64,000 nucleotides of DNA from Myxococcales bacterium. GTDB lineage: Bacteria; Myxococcota_A; Polyangia; Polyangiales; Ga0077539. The notes beneath the pieces are model-generated. The model was not told the origin of the DNA. It saw only the letters and a list, made by a program, of their open reading frames with translations, and searched no databases. How positions within the stretch are numbered: the first letter of the stretch is position 1; every line of letters begins with the position of its first letter. Below are positions 17,021-24,916 of this stretch, in pieces. A program made the position numbers and the translations under genes. The stretch covers positions 496,001 through 560,000 of the forward strand of contig JAEUKH010000029.1 in assembly GCA_016792845.1 (NCBI GenBank), written 5' to 3'.

Positions 17021-18880
17021 ATGCTTGGACTTTCACGACAACGGCTTTACCGCGTGGGGCTTTGGGGCCTCTTGCTCGGTGGGCTCGGGTGCAGTGATTC
17101 GAGTGTGGTGGGCGGGCACGTCAACCCCACCAACTCGTGCCGCAGCGACCGCGATTGCGCAGAGGGCGTCTGCAACCTCGAACAGATGCGGTGTGTGGTG
17201 GCGGCGCGGGCCGAGGTGTTCTTCTCGGTGACGCCCGCGGCGACGGGTCTTCGGGCAGACGCCTTCCCGACCTTGACGGCGCCCCAGACGATTCGCTCGG
17301 GTGACGAGGTTGACCTCGCGCTGAGCACGGCGCGCACGGTCTACGGCGCCATCACCCTCAGCTCCGACGCGACCACCCCCGACGGCGGCGAGGCGCGCGC
17401 GTATGTGCCCGCGGCGGTCGAGTTTGTGCCTTCGGGTCTCGGCGATGTGGTGCGCCCCACCCGCGCCGTGGCCGCCGACACCGCGGTGCAGAACAGCCAG
17501 AACGACAACCGCCCGTTCACCTTTCAGGCGCTCTTGCCTGATGGCGCGTTCGACATCGTGGTGCGGCCGGTGTCAGAGCTCGCGGGGCGGCTCCCGCCGC
17601 TGTTTCAGCAGGCCTACGATCTTCGCACCAACGCTTCGGCGCAGCGCTTCGACATCGCCTACCCCGCCCGCTTCGCGCGGTGGTCGGGGGTGGTGCGCGA
17701 CCGTCAAGGCAACGCCCTCCAAGGCCTCGTGGTGCGCGCGGTCGACCTGAACCGCGACGCCCGGGTGGTCTCGACGGTGGTCACCACCGCGGCGTCGTCG
17801 AGCGACCCTGACGCGCCCGTCGGGGGGAGCTTCAACCTCGATTTCGCCCCCGGCGCGCCCGAAGAGTGGGTGCTGCGCATCACCGCCGAGACGAGCGCGT
17901 CGAGCTGGCTGACCATCGACATTCCGCGGGCCGCGCTCTCGCGCAACGACCCGACGGGCCGCAACCTGCGCATCGAGCTCCCGAGCGATCTCGGGTTGCC
18001 CTACCTCAACGGGATGCGCCCTTCGGGGGGCACCGTGCCGATTGGCACGAGCGTGCCTGCGTGTGTGGGCTGCGTCGACGTCCGCGCCTCGGTCGAGGGC
18101 CGCTCGTCGAACGGGGCGACCCAGGTCTTGCGCGAGGCCCAAGTGGTGATGCGCACGACCCTCGACGCGCCCTCTCTCGGCGACGGGGCGCGGGCGAGCT
18201 TCGAATGCCGCACCACCACCGACGCCGAGGGCGCCTTCCGCGGCTGGCTCGTGCCGGGCGACTACGACGTGATCGTGGCGCCCAACGGCGGTGAGTTCGG
18301 CAATACGGTGCGTCGCGCCTTCCGGGTGCTCGGCGACGTGCCGCAGCAGCTCGGCCAGGTGTTCACCGCCGAGACGCGCCTCTCGGTCGAGGGCCGCGTG
18401 CTGACGCCCTCGCGCATGGCCGTGGCCTCGGCGCGGGTGACGGCGATCCCGTTTCATCGCGCGTACGTGCAGCACCCTTGCTTCAACGAGCCCGACATGG
18501 CGCTCCTGGCGCCGCGGGCCTCGGTGCGCGACGCCGTGAGCGCCCGCGACGGGGCCTACCGGCTCGACCTCGACCCGGGGCTCTATCGCTTTCTGGTCGA
18601 GCCCGCCAACGGGTCGGGTTTTCCCGCGACCCTCGGGCCCGCGGTGTGTGTCACCGGGAGGGTGCGCGCGCTCGACGTGGCCCTCGACACGCCGCTCGAA
18701 ATTCACGGCGTGGTGCGCGATTCGTCGCAGCGGGTTGCGCCCGGGGCCACCGTCGAGGCCATCGTGCGGGTGCGCGAGCCAGGCGCCCAAGGGGCCGTGG
18801 TGCGGGTGGCGCGGGTCAGCGCCGACGCCCAAGGGGCCTACCGTGTGCTCTTGCCGAGCGGCGTGCGGGTCTCAGACTGA
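17021..18880 (+). CDS. Lipoprotein with carboxypeptidase-regulatory-like / Ig-type beta-sandwich repeats
   Basis: 619 residues from ATG 17021, preceded by GGAGGG about nine bases upstream; the longer in-frame opening at 16841 overlaps the preceding gene and lacks a signal. The N-terminus has RQRLYRVGLWGLLLGGLGC, a clear lipoprotein signal with Cys24. A short Cys motif follows (NSCRSDRDCAEGVCN), common after the anchor in myxobacterial lipoproteins. The rest is beta-rich with several repeats of the type GVVRDRQGNALQGLVVRAVD, VEGRVLTPSRMAVASARVTAIP and IHGVVRDSSQRVAPGATVEAIV, each ending in a dG.Y.l.l.pG.Y pattern, characteristic of carboxypeptidase regulatory-like (CarboxypepD_reg) domains. 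A ligand- or polysaccharide-binding surface role is plausible. Its stop codon lies in an inverted repeat shared with the LysR gene end. Confidence 0.78.
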   Translation: MLGLSRQRLYRVGLWGLLLGGLGCSDSSVVGGHVNPTNSCRSDRDCAEGVCNLEQMRCVVAARAEVFFSVTPAATGLRADAFPTLTAPQTIRSGDEVDLALSTARTVYGAITLSSDATTPDGGEARAYVPAAVEFVPSGLGDVVRPTRAVAADTAVQNSQNDNRPFTFQALLPDGAFDIVVRPVSELAGRLPPLFQQAYDLRTNASAQRFDIAYPARFARWSGVVRDRQGNALQGLVVRAVDLNRDARVVSTVVTTAASSSDPDAPVGGSFNLDFAPGAPEEWVLRITAETSASSWLTIDIPRAALSRNDPTGRNLRIELPSDLGLPYLNGMRPSGGTVPIGTSVPACVGCVDVRASVEGRSSNGATQVLREAQVVMRTTLDAPSLGDGARASFECRTTTDAEGAFRGWLVPGDYDVIVAPNGGEFGNTVRRAFRVLGDVPQQLGQVFTAETRLSVEGRVLTPSRMAVASARVTAIPFHRAYVQHPCFNEPDMALLAPRASVRDAVSARDGAYRLDLDPGLYRFLVEPANGSGFPATLGPAVCVTGRVRALDVALDTPLEIHGVVRDSSQRVAPGATVEAIVRVREPGAQGAVVRVARVSADAQGAYRVLLPSGVRVSD

Positions 18881-18898
18881 ATCACCGTTCAGTCTGAG
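18871..18898. terminator. Bidirectional hairpin spanning both stop codons of a convergent pair
   Basis: CTCAGACTGAA (18871-18881), loop tcaccg, TTCAGTCTGAG (18888-18898): a perfect 11-bp stem. The plus stop (18878-18880) and the minus stop (18889-18891) both lie in it, and both proteins therefore end in Ser-Asp. There is no U-run, so it may act as an mRNA 3'-end stabiliser as much as a terminator. Confidence 0.6.
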
Positions 18899-19740
18899 AG
18901 GGCCTCGACGAAGAAGTCGCTCACCGCGCGCACCCGCGCAGAGCGGGCAAAATCTGGGTGCGTGACCAGCCACACCGGGCGCGGCACGGGCTTGAAGGCC
19001 GTGAGCACCACCAGGCCCGCCGCTTCGGCGACACGTCGGGGCGCGAGGGTCGCGCCGAGTCCGCCGAGCGCGGCCGCCATGGCGACCCCGAGGCTCGTCG
19101 TGCGGAGGGTGATGCGGAGCTCGTCGACGCCTTGCATCCACGCGTTCTCGCCGTGCTGAAAGAAGTGCTCGCCCAAGGCGATGGCTTCGAGCGGGCGCGG
19201 CACCTCAGCCGGGTCTCGCCCGCGCAGGTACTCGGGTGAACACACGATGGCCGTCTCGATGCTGCCCGCGCGCCGGACCAGCTCGTCGGCCCGGGTCGGC
19301 CGCGAGAGCCGCAAGGCCATCTCGGCGTCGCGCGAGAGATCAAGCACCTGCGGGGTGACCACCATCTCAAGGGTGATCAAGGGCAAGGCCTCGCGCAGAC
19401 GCGGCAGCAAGGGCGCCACAAAGTGCACCGCGAGCACGTCGGTGGTGGTCACCCGCACGATGCCCTGAGGCGCCTCTCGGTCGACCCGCGCGGCGCGCAC
19501 CACGTCGTCGAGGGTCTGCTCGGCCCGCATCGCCACCGCGAGGAGCGACTGCCCCGCCTCGGTGGCCGCCAGGCCCGCGCCCGGCTTCTTGCGCAGAACG
19601 CGCGTGCCGAGCGACTCTTCGAGGGCGCTCAAATGTCGGCTCACCGTCGCCTTGTCGACGCCCAGGGCGCGGGCCCCGCCCGACACCGAACCCGCACGAC
19701 TGACGGCCAGCAAGATCCGAAGCTGATCCCAGTTTTGCAT
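18889..19740 (-). CDS. LysR-family transcriptional regulator
   Basis: 283 residues from ATG 19740 (MQNWDQLRILLAV, the usual LysR opening; an upstream in-frame ATG at 19797 adds 19 non-conserved residues). The winged-HTH is GSVSGGARALGVDKATVSRHLSALEESLGTRVLRK (residues ~17-51), followed by the linker helix (QSLLAVAMRAEQTLDDVVRAAR) and a periplasmic-binding-protein-like effector domain starting GIVRVTTTDVLAVHFVAPLLPRL. This subtype, with short DNA-binding segment and E-x-P-x-G-x-V-R-V opening, is near the LTTRs that act on a divergent neighbour. The alpha/beta hydrolase gene begins 116 bases upstream in the opposite direction, so that gene is the likely target. Effector unknown. Confidence 0.9.
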   Translation of the reverse strand: MQNWDQLRILLAVSRAGSVSGGARALGVDKATVSRHLSALEESLGTRVLRKKPGAGLAATEAGQSLLAVAMRAEQTLDDVVRAARVDREAPQGIVRVTTTDVLAVHFVAPLLPRLREALPLITLEMVVTPQVLDLSRDAEMALRLSRPTRADELVRRAGSIETAIVCSPEYLRGRDPAEVPRPLEAIALGEHFFQHGENAWMQGVDELRITLRTTSLGVAMAAALGGLGATLAPRRVAEAAGLVVLTAFKPVPRPVWLVTHPDFARSARVRAVSDFFVEALSD

Positions 19741-19856
19741 CGGCGACCGCGACGAGCGTCGCACGGCCGATGGCGGCCCGGTGGCGAAATTCTGCAACGG
19801 TGTGATGCGCCGCGTCGTCTGGTCAACGAGCCCCCGCGCGCCCAGACTTGTCGGGC

Positions 19857-20777
19857 ATGACAGACTCGCTCAACGGACTCGTCGAAGAGGTCGATTTCTC
19901 GGGCATCGGCGCGCCCCATGCGCCGCGCGGTGAGGTGCAACAGAGCGCCGCCGAGTGGGTGCGGACCGCCGACGGCGCGCTCCTCAGCGCCCAGGCCTTT
20001 GTGCCCAGGGAGCGCCCCACCGCGGCGGTGGTGTTGGCCGGCGCGACGGCGGTACCATCTCGATATTACAAAGCTTTTGCGACTGCCTTGGCGCGCGAAG
20101 GCTTCGCCGTGATGACCTTCGACTACCGCGGCGTGGGGCGCTCGCGCGAGGCGCACCCGGCCCCCGACATGCGCGGCTGGTTCGAAGACATCAACGCGGT
20201 GGTCAGCCTTGTGGCCGAGCGGTACGCGGGCCTGCCGGTGCTCTACGTCGGTCACAGCTTCGGAGGCCACGCCTTGGGGGTCTCACGCGCCGTGGCGACC
20301 CACGTTCGGGCAGCGGTCAGCGTGGCCAGCATGAGCGGGTGGGTGGGCCACTGGCCGATGCCCGCGCGGCTGAAGATCGAGGCGCTCTGGCGTGTGGCGG
20401 TGCCCTTCTTCGCGGGCACGCTGGGGTATGTGCCCGGCTGGGCGGGCCTGCAAGAAGACCTCCCCGGCGGGGTGGCCCGCGACTGGGCCGGTTGGTGTCT
20501 GACCCCGGGGTACTTTCGCGGCGCCCTCGAGGCCGAGACGGCGCAGTTTGACACCCTCGCGGTGCCCATCTTGTTTCAAAACTACAGCGACGACGCCTAC
20601 GCTCCGGCGGCCGCCGTCGAGGAGTTTGTCGGGTGGTTTCGCAGCGCGACGATCACCCGCGAGGTGCTCGAACCAAAGCGCCACGGGCTCTCATCGATCG
20701 GTCACTTTGGGTTCTTCCGAGAGAAGAACGCGGCGCTCTGGGGGCCCGTGATCGCCTGGCTCAAGGCTCAGCGCTGA
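19857..20777 (+). CDS. Alpha/beta-hydrolase (serine hydrolase/lipase-like)
   Basis: 306 residues from ATG 19857. Alpha/beta fold: oxyanion-region strand VVLAGATAVPSRYYKAFATALAREGFAVMTFDYRGVGRS, nucleophile elbow G-H-S134-F-G-G, acid-bearing strand near FQNYSDDAYAP and a catalytic His candidate in IGHFGFFREKNAALWGPVIAWL at the end. The FDYRGVGRS and GHSFGGHALG spacing is that of the DUF1749/serine-aminopeptidase-like hydrolases. There is no signal peptide, so it is cytoplasmic. It is divergent from the LysR gene, which probably controls it. Its last three codons (Ala-Gln-Arg) and stop overlap the end of the convergent aminotransferase gene by ten bases in a 16-bp palindrome. Substrate unknown. 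Confidence 0.85.
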   Translation: MTDSLNGLVEEVDFSGIGAPHAPRGEVQQSAAEWVRTADGALLSAQAFVPRERPTAAVVLAGATAVPSRYYKAFATALAREGFAVMTFDYRGVGRSREAHPAPDMRGWFEDINAVVSLVAERYAGLPVLYVGHSFGGHALGVSRAVATHVRAAVSVASMSGWVGHWPMPARLKIEALWRVAVPFFAGTLGYVPGWAGLQEDLPGGVARDWAGWCLTPGYFRGALEAETAQFDTLAVPILFQNYSDDAYAPAAAVEEFVGWFRSATITREVLEPKRHGLSSIGHFGFFREKNAALWGPVIAWLKAQR

Positions 20778-20780
20778 GCC
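20765..20780. repeat. 16-bp perfect palindrome at an overlapping convergent gene end
   Basis: GGCTCAGC/GCTGAGCC. The plus-strand stop (20775-20777) and the minus-strand stop (20768-20770) are both inside it, and each protein ends Ala-Gln-Arg as a result. Too tight for a hairpin loop without opening the centre; a possible DNA- or RNA-level terminator element. Confidence 0.6.
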
Positions 20781-21973
20781 CGAAGAAGGGCGTCGACCGC
20801 GCCGAGCACGTAGGCCCCTTCACGCGCGAAATTGTTAGGCCAATGCGGCGCAAAGCGCAGCACGCCGTCGGGGCAGCTGGTGACCACGCCGTGGGCCGCG
20901 AGGCCGCGCTGCCAGGCCGCAGCCCCCTCGCGCCCCTCCGGGGCGATCACCCCCAAGATAGACGACCGGCCCGCCGCGGTAGGGCTCCGTAGGCTCTCGA
21001 AGCCGCGCGCGACGAGGCCTGCTTCGAGCGCGACGAGGTAGGAGTCGACGTGTGCCGCGATGGCCTCGACGCCGAGCGCGGTCAACAGGTCGACGCTGGC
21101 TTCGAGGGCGGCATAGCCCTCGGCGCTCAAGGTGCCCACTTCGAAGCGCCTGGCGCTCTCGACGAAGGGGCGGTCGTAGCGCAAATGCCCTGGGCCTTCG
21201 GTGAGAAAGCGAAAGGGCTCCTGGTGCGAGAGCCAGCCCGCGAGGTGGGGGTGAAACCGCGCCGCGGCGGCCTGGCGCGCCACCAAGACCCCCGCGCCCT
21301 CAAGGCCCATGAGCCATTTGTGACCCCCTGAGACGAGGTAGTCGATGCCGTCGCGGGTGACGTCGAGGGGCACCGCGCCGCACGCCTGGATGGCGTCGAC
21401 GAAGAGCTCGGCGCCGTGCGCATGGCAACGCCGGGCGATCTCGGCCCAGGGCATTTTGAAGCCCGTTTGAAACTGAACCGCGCTGAGGGCCACCACCCGA
21501 AGGCCGCGCGAGAGGCGCGCCTCAAGGTCGGCCATGGCCTCGTCGGGGCGGGTGCGAAAGGCGTCGGCCGAGGCGAGCTCGAACTCAAGGTCGAAGAGCG
21601 CCGCGGCGCGCTGCCAGGGCGTCACGTTGGCAGGGAATTCTCCTTCAAAGCAGAGCACCCGGTCGCGGGGGCGCCACGGCAACGAGAGCGCCACCATGGT
21701 CACGCCGAGCGAGGTGTTGCTCACCAGCGCGACCTCCGAGGCGTCGGCGCCGAGCAAGGCCCCGAGCTTCTGACGGAGGCGGTCGCGCTGGGCGAGGGCG
21801 CCGCCGAAGTATCCCGCGCCCTGACGGCTGAGGGCGCCGAGGTGGGCCAAGACCGCACGACGCACCGGCAAGCTCGGCGGCGAGACCGCGGCGTGGGCCA
21901 GGTAGGCGCGCGCTTCAAGGTCGGGAAAGAGTGAGCGATCACCCAGAAGAGCAGGTGAGGGGGGTGGCAACAT
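20768..21973 (-). CDS. Class-V PLP aminotransferase / cysteine desulfurase-like protein
   Basis: 401 residues. PLP lysine K219 in SGGHKWLMG; other class-V marks are EVALVSNTSLGVTMVALSLPWRPRDRVL (cofactor phosphate site and helix), FEGEFPANVTPWQ, VDAIQACGAVPLDV (the VD pair holding the pyridine ring) and a substrate-carboxylate region with FEVGTLSAEGYAALEAS. No mobile Cys-loop of IscS/SufS-type desulfurases is evident, so desulfuration is not supported; isopenicillin-N epimerase-like or kynureninase-like class-V enzymes are nearer in appearance. Reaction unknown. It is convergent with the alpha/beta hydrolase gene (10-base overlap), and about 85 bases separate it from the divergent dus operon. 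Confidence 0.82.
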   Translation of the reverse strand: MLPPPSPALLGDRSLFPDLEARAYLAHAAVSPPSLPVRRAVLAHLGALSRQGAGYFGGALAQRDRLRQKLGALLGADASEVALVSNTSLGVTMVALSLPWRPRDRVLCFEGEFPANVTPWQRAAALFDLEFELASADAFRTRPDEAMADLEARLSRGLRVVALSAVQFQTGFKMPWAEIARRCHAHGAELFVDAIQACGAVPLDVTRDGIDYLVSGGHKWLMGLEGAGVLVARQAAAARFHPHLAGWLSHQEPFRFLTEGPGHLRYDRPFVESARRFEVGTLSAEGYAALEASVDLLTALGVEAIAAHVDSYLVALEAGLVARGFESLRSPTAAGRSSILGVIAPEGREGAAAWQRGLAAHGVVTSCPDGVLRFAPHWPNNFAREGAYVLGAVDALLRAQR

Positions 21974-22059
21974 CGGGCCGACGAAGGTACACCACCGGCC
22001 ATAGCCCCTGCGCGCCCGTAACGCACCCCGAGCCCTTGGGCGCCTCGTGAGAAATTACC

Positions 22060-23082
22060 GTGTCTACCGTCAATCGATTCGAGCACCTGCGGGCGCTCTA
22101 CATGGCCCGGCCCGTCATCCTCGCGCCGATGGAGGACGTCACCGACCTCGTCTTTCGGCGCCTCTGTCGCGGCGTCGGGGCCGACCTCTGCGTGACCGAA
22201 TTCGTCAATGTTGAAGGGCTCTTGCGCGGTGCTCGCACCGCCCTGAGAAAGATCGAGCTGCCCCCAGACGATCAGCCCACGGTCATTCAGATCTACGGCT
22301 CAGACCCGGCGCGACTGGCCGAAGCCGCCGAGGTCTCGGCCGCCGCGGGGCCCACGGCCATTGACATCAACTGCGGCTGCTGGGTGCCCAAGATCGCGGC
22401 GCGCGGGGCAGGGGCGGGGTGGTTGCGTGACCCCGGCGCCATGGTCGCCATGGCCAAAATGGTGGTCGCGCGATTGCCGACGATGCCCGTCACCGTGAAG
22501 ACCCGCATCGGCTGGGGCCCCGAGAGCGAGATGCCCATCGTCGAGCTCGCGCGACGCCTCGAAGAGGTGGGCGTCCAGGCGCTCACGGTGCACTGCCGTA
22601 CGGCCAAACAGGGGCACGACGGCCCCGCGGTCTGGGAGTGGGCGCGCAAGGCCCGCGAGGTGGTGAAGATGCCTGTGATCGTCAACGGTGACGTGCGAAG
22701 CGCCAGCGACGCCGCTCGCGCCATCGCCGAGACGGCCTGCGAGGGCGTGATGGTCGGGCGTCGCGCCATCGAGCATCCGTGGGTCTTTCGCGAAGCCCGG
22801 AGCCTGCTCGACACCGGCGTCGAGTGCGCCCCGCCGACCCCCGCAGAGCGTATCGAACTCTGCAAAGTTCATCTTCGGGCGAACGTCGCGGCGAGGGGTG
22901 AGAAGCACGGCGTCGCGGTCACCCGGCGTCACCTCACGGGCTACCTCAAGGGGCTCCCCGGCGCGGCGATCTTGCGTCAGCGCCTCGTGGTCACCGAGAG
23001 CCTCGACGGCAACCTGAGCCTCCTCGATGAGGCGCTCGCGCGCATTCACAACGCAGGCACCATGATGGAGGCGGTGGCGTGA
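22060..23082 (+). CDS. dus: tRNA-dihydrouridine synthase
   Basis: 340 residues from GTG 22060. FMN enzyme that reduces uridine in the tRNA D-arm with NADPH. TIM barrel opening VILAPMEDVTDLVFRRLCRG, then QIYGSDPARLAEAAE, the catalytic region IDINCGCWVPKIAARGAGAGWL with the conserved Cys, VTVKTRIGW, the FMN-phosphate strands VIVNGDV and GVMVGRRAIEHPWVF (normally GR.a...P..f), and a C-terminal helical tRNA-binding domain (RRHLTGYLKGLPGAAILRQRL). A GC-W replaces the more usual GCP at the active Cys. An ATG 14 codons further in (MARPVILAPM) is the alternative start. It overlaps pepQ by four bases (GTGA). Confidence 0.93.
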   Translation: MSTVNRFEHLRALYMARPVILAPMEDVTDLVFRRLCRGVGADLCVTEFVNVEGLLRGARTALRKIELPPDDQPTVIQIYGSDPARLAEAAEVSAAAGPTAIDINCGCWVPKIAARGAGAGWLRDPGAMVAMAKMVVARLPTMPVTVKTRIGWGPESEMPIVELARRLEEVGVQALTVHCRTAKQGHDGPAVWEWARKAREVVKMPVIVNGDVRSASDAARAIAETACEGVMVGRRAIEHPWVFREARSLLDTGVECAPPTPAERIELCKVHLRANVAARGEKHGVAVTRRHLTGYLKGLPGAAILRQRLVVTESLDGNLSLLDEALARIHNAGTMMEAVA

Positions 23083-24431
23083 CCCTCGAAGCGACCCTCA
23101 GCGCGCTCTACCCCGACCACCTGAAGCGCCTCGTGGCCGCCTATGTCGCGGTGCTCGAGCGTCACGCGCTCGACGCGGTGGTCTTGCACGGCGGCACCGC
23201 GCAGAAGCGCACCCTCGCCGACGATCAGTACTGGCCCATCAGGCCCACGCCGCACTTTCAGCACTGGGTGCCCTTGGCCGAGCCCGACGCCGCGGTGGTG
23301 GTCGAGGCCTCGGGCCGCGCGTGGGTCGCCCGGGTCGCCGTCACCAGCTTCTGGGAGCACCCCTTCGAGCCCGAGGGCCGTCACTGGGAGGCCTCCCTCG
23401 CACAGCGCCCCCTCGCGCGGTGGTCAGACCTGGCCGAGCAGCTCCCGAAGGGGCGTCTCGCGTTTGTGGGCGACGACCTCGCGGCGGCGGCCGAGCTCTC
23501 GATCGCGCAGCGCAACGGCGCCGCGCTCGTGGCCGACCTCGACGCCCTGCGGGTCTACAAGACCCCCTACGAGAAGGCGTGTCTGCGAGAGGCCAACCGC
23601 CGCGCCGCGCTCGGGCACCAGGCCGTCCTCGACGCATTCGCGCGGGGTGCCGAGAGCGAGCTCGACTTGCACCTCGCGTACCTCGGCGCCACCGGGCAAG
23701 ACGACCCCGAGACGCCCTACAAGAACATCGTCGCCCTCGGGCCCCACGCGGCCACCTTGCACCACGTCTCGTATGGCCGACACCGCGCGCCCCGCGGCGC
23801 CCGGCCCGAGACCCTGCTCCTCGACGCGGGGTCGACGTGCATGGGCTATTGTTCAGACATCACCCGCACCTTCTTTCGCGACGCCCGCGGCGCGAGCGCG
23901 AGCGTGTTCGCCGAGCTCCTCGGGGGCATGGAGGCGCTCCAGAAGACCCTCTGCGCCGAGGTGCGCGTGGGCACGCCCTATGAGGCGCTGCACGATCGGT
24001 CGCACGCATTGTTGGGCGAGCTGCTCGCGCGCTGCGGCGTGGTTCAGAGCGCCGAGCGCGCCGTCGACGAGGGCGTCACCCGCGCGTTCTACCCGCACGG
24101 TCTCGGGCACTCTCTGGGGCTTCAGTGCCACGACGTGGGCTGCGCGCTCCTCAAGCCTCGGGGCGAGAACCCCTTTCTTCGCAACACGAGCGTCATCGCA
24201 CCAGACCAGGTGTTCACCATCGAACCGGGGTTGTACTTTATTGAGAGCCTCCTCAAGCCGATGCGAGAGGCCGCGCCTTCGGGGCTGGTCGATTGGCAGC
24301 TCGTCGACGCGTTGACGCCATTCGGCGGCATTCGCATCGAAGACGACGTGGTGGTCACCGACGACCCCGCGAGGCCCATCGACAACCTCACGCGCCCGTT
24401 CTTGCCCGACGGCGCCAAGGTGCTCTCGTGA
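23079..24431 (+). CDS. pepQ: Xaa-Pro dipeptidase (proline dipeptidase), M24 family
   Basis: 450 residues from GTG 23079, overlapping the dus stop. Splits dipeptides with C-terminal proline using two Mn/Zn ions; cytoplasmic. The N-terminal half is the creatinase-type domain (LAFVGDDLAAAAELSIAQRNGAA); the C-terminal pita-bread catalytic domain has the five metal ligands in LLLDAGSTCMGYCSDITRTF (both Asp), HGLGHSLGLQCHDVG (His), QVFTIEPGLYF (Glu) and GIRIEDDVVV (Glu). YPHGLGHSLGLQCHD is the PepQ/prolidase version of the motif, which favours this over aminopeptidase P. Slightly long for the family. It is followed by another GTGA overlap with the small downstream gene. Confidence 0.9.
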   Translation: MTLEATLSALYPDHLKRLVAAYVAVLERHALDAVVLHGGTAQKRTLADDQYWPIRPTPHFQHWVPLAEPDAAVVVEASGRAWVARVAVTSFWEHPFEPEGRHWEASLAQRPLARWSDLAEQLPKGRLAFVGDDLAAAAELSIAQRNGAALVADLDALRVYKTPYEKACLREANRRAALGHQAVLDAFARGAESELDLHLAYLGATGQDDPETPYKNIVALGPHAATLHHVSYGRHRAPRGARPETLLLDAGSTCMGYCSDITRTFFRDARGASASVFAELLGGMEALQKTLCAEVRVGTPYEALHDRSHALLGELLARCGVVQSAERAVDEGVTRAFYPHGLGHSLGLQCHDVGCALLKPRGENPFLRNTSVIAPDQVFTIEPGLYFIESLLKPMREAAPSGLVDWQLVDALTPFGGIRIEDDVVVTDDPARPIDNLTRPFLPDGAKVLS

Positions 24432-24916
24432 GCCAAGGGCGCCGGTCGTTGCCGCTCTTCGAGGGGATGCTCCGCGCCGACCCCTCGACCCGGTGGAAGA
24501 TCGAGCAGGCCCGACAGCGGCTCGGCGGTCGGGTGCGCGGCAACGAGCGCACCGGCGCCATCGTGACCGTGATGACTCCCGACGGCCTCGGCGAGACCGG
24601 GGTGGTGCTCTACGAGGGCGAGGGCGAGGTCGATGTGTGGCGCCTCGGCGACCGGGTGCGTCGCACCTCGCCGACGAACGTGCTCGATCGTCACGACGCG
24701 ACGGTCGACCCGAAGATCCTCGCGGTCTCGGCCGACGCGCGGGTCTTCGCGACCCTCGAAGAGGGCATGACCGTTCGCTTCTTGCACCCGTCGGGGCAAG
24801 GCGAGCGGGCCACGTTGTTTGAAAAGTGTCGCTACGGCGCGCTGGTGGCGCGCGACGACGGGAGCGTCTTGGCCGTCGGCTTTCGTCGGCTGATGCCGCT
24901 CGCCGCGGAGGCGTGA
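24428..24916 (+). CDS. Small conserved hypothetical protein (162 residues) translationally coupled to pepQ
   Basis: GTG 24428 overlaps the pepQ stop by four bases. No family recognised. After a basic N-terminus (SQGRRSLPLFEGMLRADPSTRWKIEQARQRLGGR) the protein is rich in short beta strands (GAIVTVMTPDGLGETGVVLYEGEGEVDVWRLG, RVRRTSPTNVLDRHDATVDPKILAVSADARVFATLEEGMTVRFLHP), perhaps a small beta-barrel or SH3-like fold. No signal or membrane segment. The third member of the dus-pepQ unit. Its stop codon directly abuts the stop of the convergent oxygenase gene (TGA|TCA), leaving no intergenic base. Confidence 0.7.
   Translation: MSQGRRSLPLFEGMLRADPSTRWKIEQARQRLGGRVRGNERTGAIVTVMTPDGLGETGVVLYEGEGEVDVWRLGDRVRRTSPTNVLDRHDATVDPKILAVSADARVFATLEEGMTVRFLHPSGQGERATLFEKCRYGALVARDDGSVLAVGFRRLMPLAAEA

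Noticed and set aside
20768..21973. Cysteine desulfurase (IscS/SufS)
   Set aside because: The class-V fold is clear but the mobile-loop Cys region of desulfurases was not found.
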